Origin: Patiria pectinifera
Taxonomy: Eukaryota > Echinodermata > Asteroidea > Valvatida > Asterinidae
Length of the DNA: 64,000 bases
Direction: 5' to 3'
NCBI GenBank assembly: GCA_029964075.1
Contig: CM057148.1
Location: 28,637,916-28,701,915, forward strand
Within the stretch, counting starts at the first letter, position 1. Each line of letters begins with the position of its first letter. Of the stretch, positions 54,701-60,700 are shown in pieces. Under the pieces are notes generated by a model. The model was not told the origin of the DNA. It saw nothing but the letters and a program-made list of their open reading frames with translations, and did no database searches. The position numbers were made by a program, and so were the translations under genes.

Positions 54701-57700
54701 TGGAAACAAAATCGGCATTATAATTTTTTTCTTCCAACAACCGTCAATTTATCGGGTACTTTGACTTTTATGCTCTCGTCACATCCTCAAAATCATCATC
54801 GTGATTTTTAAAGCATTGCATTTTGCACAACTAAATCTGAAACCTCTGAAAAGTATGCATTCTTTTGAATAACAGTGCAGTCAAACTCCACGTGCAACGA
54901 GAGCCTCTGTACCTAGTTTCAGACATGTCACAGGTTAATGCTTAAAGGGGCACTAGGTCCTGAAATCCCCGAAAATGTTATGTTTTGGATTGTTTACTTA
55001 GCCTATTTCAAACATCTGGTTGAAAGGAAACCAACCTAATGTCTTACAGGCATGCAACTGGGAAATCACAAAAAAAGAGGAAATTCAAATTTTTCCCAGA
55101 CTTTGTACAGTGTTCAGGTGTTTTTCTATTTTCAATGGCACACATGGGAAGTAAAAAAGAGGAAATGTGCTGATCCGAGGAAAAGTTGCATGCCTGGTCT
55201 TACCGTTCCCGAGAAAAGACGAAAAAAACCCCGCTTGTTTACATCGGACATGACGGAGTACGAATACGTTTTTCGTGTCGTTCTCAAGTACGCTATACAC
55301 GATGTGTGTCTCGGGAACAATCACCAATGCAAACCAATGCAAACAATTGTGGTTTCTCCAAACACTTTACGCGTACGAATGAAAATCACAACTAGCATCC
55401 AAACAGCTCAAATTTATGGGGTCGCAAAAGTGGACCCCGATATTTGTTCTCGCACACATAATACAGGAATAATACAAAAACGCCCAGTTTTGAAAGGATA
55501 GTTGGGTGGATGTTTATATCCTACTTTTCAAAGTTATTTCAGATTATCATTATCTCGTTCAAAGCGCGTTTTGTAGCCCAATTGGGCCGTTCCAGGACCT
55601 AGTGTCCCTTTAAACTTATTCCAGCCGTAAACTTCTCCCATCATGGCTTGCTAATGTGCACCTACCATACAATCTGTGCGCTGACGACTGGTAGAACATA
55701 TTACAATGCGCTTGCAATACAGATTTCACTGCACAATTTTCATCAAATGTGTTGAAATTTAATTTTAAAAATCTGATTTTGCAGGCAAAAGATCGTCAGA
55801 AAAAAAAATCGGAATTTTGAAATAAATTTGAAAAAGTCGGATTCCCGATTAAAATCAGAAAAGTTTTGACTCTCTTAACAAGGAATGACAATACTCTGTC
55901 TCAGATGTAATTACGATGCACGGGAGGTGGGCGGTCCTTTCAGCGTTGAACTGCCCCTCTAGGGTTTCCTAGATTTGTGTTGACGTACTCAAACTATTAT
56001 TGTTTGGCAGGTACTAAGCTTTTACATAATCACTCTTGGAGACAGAAGCCGTTAAAGAAGGTGTCCTGATTTTACAAACTCTTACATCAGATGTAACAGG
56101 GACACACACAAAAGTGGACCCCCAGTTATGGACGTGTCATGGCCTAGCGATTAAGAGCACCACACCGGACTCATGCTCTGGTGTTTCAGAGGCAGCAGAA
56201 TGTGGGTTGGAGCCCGGGTCTGGACACTTGTGCCCTGAAGCAAGGCACTTAACCATTATTGCTTCGTCCTTCAGATGGGACGTAAAGCCGTATGTTGTGT
56301 AATGCAATGCACGTAAAAGAACCCAATGACACTTAATATCGCTAAGAATACGGGTTTGCCTCGGTGTTTCTGGCCTCCTGTTAAAACTCCCATGCAGAGT
56401 ATTTAGGAGAAGAACCAATAAGTACCAAGTGCGTACCCAATTACTTTCTGTACAAGACGTACCAGGCAAAAAAATTTGTGACAGAAAATGATGGTCACTA
56501 TTTCATGATCTTGCACGCCTACTCACAAAGCACTATTTCACTTGAATACTGACTAACTACCAGGGCAATATCTGAAATATTTCCTTATTAACTTTGGTCT
56601 CTGAATAGTTTGACGGGGCTTCGCAGGTGATTCGCAGACCTCACATGGGTGCATTAGCTTAAATACAGTATGCATTATGAATGCTCCAAATTGTCTGGGT
56701 AGCACTGCCAAAGTTCCCAAGCTTGATTTGATTCACCTTGTTGATAGTGCCCTTTACCTTTGGGGAATGCATTCTAAACCCAGTCTGGGATCCCGACTTC
56801 ATTTACCTGAGATTAGTCTCCCTATGTTGCAGGAATTGTCCCAGCTGATTGCAGGCTCTGACTAGCAGGTTAGGCTCACTGTCATGATGTATGATCAGAT
56901 TGATGGCTTCAAACAAGACGGCGTTCTTGGAATTGGAATGTTGAACCTTCTTGGACTTGGGCGGCTCCTGGTAGCAAAAGAAGCCAGATTAACTCATACA
57001 TGTAAGTAACCGTAGTATATGGTGTTACAGTGTGTTTACCAGAGATAAAACTGGCATATGGCAAAAAAATCGGAAAATAGGCCTCAGCCATTCCATGTAA
57101 GGGTCATCACCAAACTCAAAAATTGAAGTGAAAGGAATAAATGTTTGTCAGTTATATTTGATAAGAGGAATATTGAAACCATCTAAATCTCAAAAGATTT
57201 TTAAAAATAAATCATTTGATTTAAAGTTTCAGCCTCCTGAACATGGATGAATTTTGTGGGCAAAACGGAGGGTCAGGGGTATAAATCACAAAGTGAGGAA
57301 GTAATTGAAGCTCATTCATAAGATTGTGCTTTATCTGCATACATTTGGTAGCTATTCCAGTCTATTTGATAAAACATTTAGAATTTTTCCAAATGTCTTC
57401 AGTATTTTCCCGCTATTTCATCGTGAAAACACCCTCAAAAATATGTCACGCGAGTCACAAAATAGGGCTTTTTTTCAGATTACTTAATAACTAGAGAGGG
57501 ATTCAGCTAGTGTTTGATATTTGTAAATGAAATAGTGGTGGTCTATCAATAAAAGTATGAATATTCTTATTTGCGCTATATTCCTTGTAGAAAAAACTCT
57601 CAAGAATGTCACGCGAGTCACACAAGATGTATGTCACGCGAGTCACCAGGGGCGGATCAAGGAATTTTGGGAGGGGGGGGGTGTTTCATCAGCCCAAAAA

Positions 57701-60700
57701 TCTGAAAATGTACACACATTTTTTCCTCCAGGCACATGGCCTGCGTAAAATCAAAAACTGGGCTGGTACCAATTTCAATCGGGGTGCTGTTCAAATTCGA
57801 CGATTTTTAACACATTACAGAATGGTGTACCGTATTTTGAACAGGCGTACATTAGACCAGTATAATTTGGGGGGGGGGGGGGTTCAACAAATTTTTTTAA
57901 GGAATTTTTATGAGAATTTTTTTTTTTTACAGAGGTGGGGGGTTGACCCCAAAACACCCCTCAGGATCTGCGCCTGGTCACAAGCGAAGCCAGAAATGTT
58001 TCATTTACATGTAATACAAAGAAACAATGCCATATTAAATTATAGAATTGGAATTAAGTCTTTAATTTAAGCATTAGTTATGTAACAAGAAATTGAATCA
58101 GTTTTTACAAATGTACATGTATATATACAGTAGAGTCTCGTTAATACAAACTCGTTCGGACCTAGCCAAATAGTTTGTTATATCAGAATTTTGTATTAAG
58201 AGGAACATCAGTCCCATTCATTGTGCACATAATTTAATGCACAGTCAGGACTAAGGCTTTATGTTTGTTATAACCAGAATTTTGTATTAACATAGTTTGT
58301 ACCAATGAGATTCGACTGTACTGTGTACATTCCTATACAACTGCATCATTAATTGCAGCTCTTACCTTTTAAGGAAACTGTGACTCTACATGACCAAGAA
58401 TTACAACTGTTTTCCTGAAATAATCAGCCGTGGATTGATGACATCACTTCGTAACTTAAATTCCGAAACATTTTTTTGTCTCCATGTCATTGTTAAGGAT
58501 ATTGTGTTTAAACCAGATTTCCACCCCAACATTTGCCAAAGTAAACGGATAAATAGCAGTTTTCACACTCTTTCATAAGGTATTCACAGGTAAATCATTT
58601 TTATTAATATAATATTATGATTTGATTTGTTATACTAAAATTACAGTTATAATGTGAAAGTGAAAAGCTACTGTGTCACGCGAGTCACGCATTTGTGTCA
58701 CGCGAGTCACATTTTCTTCAGGCTATTTCTTACAACGAGGGATATTTGGCACAATACAACTTATGCATGTATTGGGTGAGGGTATTAAGTTCTAAGTTCA
58801 GTAAGAATAATTTTTAGAACACTGGTAGATCCATAGGAAAAGCTATTTGAATCAAGGGATGTCAAAAATCCCTTTTTCTATCCTGTCACGCGAGTCACGT
58901 CAAAGAAACTGTGATACATGAAAAAATAGCGATGTTAAAGTAATCATATAAAAACTAAACCATAGATTCACAATGCCCTGACTCAAATACATGCTAATTT
59001 GAGTTGAATAAATGCCAGGTTAACAACAGTAATGCATTAAAACTTGACATTTTGTTCAAATGTCACGCAAGTCACCATGGAATGGCTGGCCTAACAAAAA
59101 TATGTTTCCGAAATCTGGGCCACGCTGCAGTTACACCCATGTACATGCATGTACAATACATCTCATGCCCAATTTCCAGACACCAACTCCTGCTATTTTC
59201 GATTCAAACAAAATTTTACGATGAAAAAAAAAAGGTCAGTGTTTTCATTGCATAAAACGCCTGAATTACAGTTAGAGTAATGGAGTCATCCACAAAGAAG
59301 TTCACTTCTTAATTGAGAAAGTCGAGGAAAAAGTCTGAAAGATGCAAGGGCGCCGTTCATGGTGCTTCAATCATGTCCATGATTCAACCACACAACTCCA
59401 CTACTCCACTTGCATTCATACGTGGGGAAAAATCAGGCATTATCGTCTTTCTCTTCCAACAAATGTCAGTGAAATGTTTCGCTAATGCTCTTTTCGCTAT
59501 CCTCAAGATAATCATGATGATTTTTAAAGCACTGCATTTTGTACAACTAAATCTGAAACCTGACAACATAATGATTTTATCCACTGGATCGTTCACAAGG
59601 CTACCCGCGTACCCGTTCCTGACCGGCCATGTGCTATTATGCACGCACGTGCGACACAATGATTTTTCCATGTCACCTGTCAATGTTTAACCTTTTGTCC
59701 AGCCGGGACAGGCTCCGGTCAGTGTTATGGCCTGTGTTTCTAACGTTGAAACACTCCAAAAACGACTGGTGAAAGAGATTAAAACTACTTTCGCGATGAT
59801 TTGAACGTGCCATTTCCATCGATTTTTGTTCAAAATTATGATTGACATTTTGTGAAAAAAATCGTTACAAAATCAAATTTTGTGGGACACATTGAAAAAA
59901 AAAATCGGAAATTTCGTTGAAAAATTCAAAAGGTCGGTTTTCCGATTAAAATCTGAAAAGTTTCATCTCTGGTTTACTCACTGATGAACCCATACCTATG
60001 CAACCACAACATGCTCAAGCAGTACGGGGCACTACATTAGATCAAACCATTGCTATGACGTCACACTATTGTTAATAGTGTGGATTCAGAACTACGAAAC
60101 TCTTACACTGGTCACAAAGTGTGGATTCGGAACTATGAATCTTGAGTAAAGTGTAGATTCGGAATTACGAATCCACACTGTGAACATGTCGGACAATTGT
60201 TCTCCATAATGAGCATTGATAGGACCGTCTGCATGAAAACTTTCCTTCCGAAAACTACCAATGCATCTTCAATGTCAGATTCTTTGCCGTCATTGCAAAA
60301 ACTACTTTTAGTCAGAAAGAAATCATAGTCTGAACTATCCATGTTTACATAAGGTGCCTACACACAAAATGACTTGGTTGTACGGGTGTGGCGATACACA
60401 TGCTAAACACGCCACAATGCTTGATTACGTATAAGAACCTCGAAAAACTCCCTTGTAAATTACCCTATTAAATGGCCACGAGATATTGCAAGTCTTTTCA
60501 TCTCCACTCACTGGATAGTTAATGACAATACTTCTTTTGACGCAATGGTTTAAGTCGAAGAATACACTCGCAAGTGTGGATTCTTAATTTACGAATTCAT
60601 TCGGCGCTTTGCTTCTCGTGAATTCTTAAATTACGAATCCACACTTTCTCATGTATTCTCCTTAAAGGGAAAATACAACATTTGCAAACTACAAAAAATA

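Noticed and set aside
55052-55501. 149-codon plus-strand ORF
   Set aside because: It starts inside one MITE nested in another TTAA element; no family resemblance.
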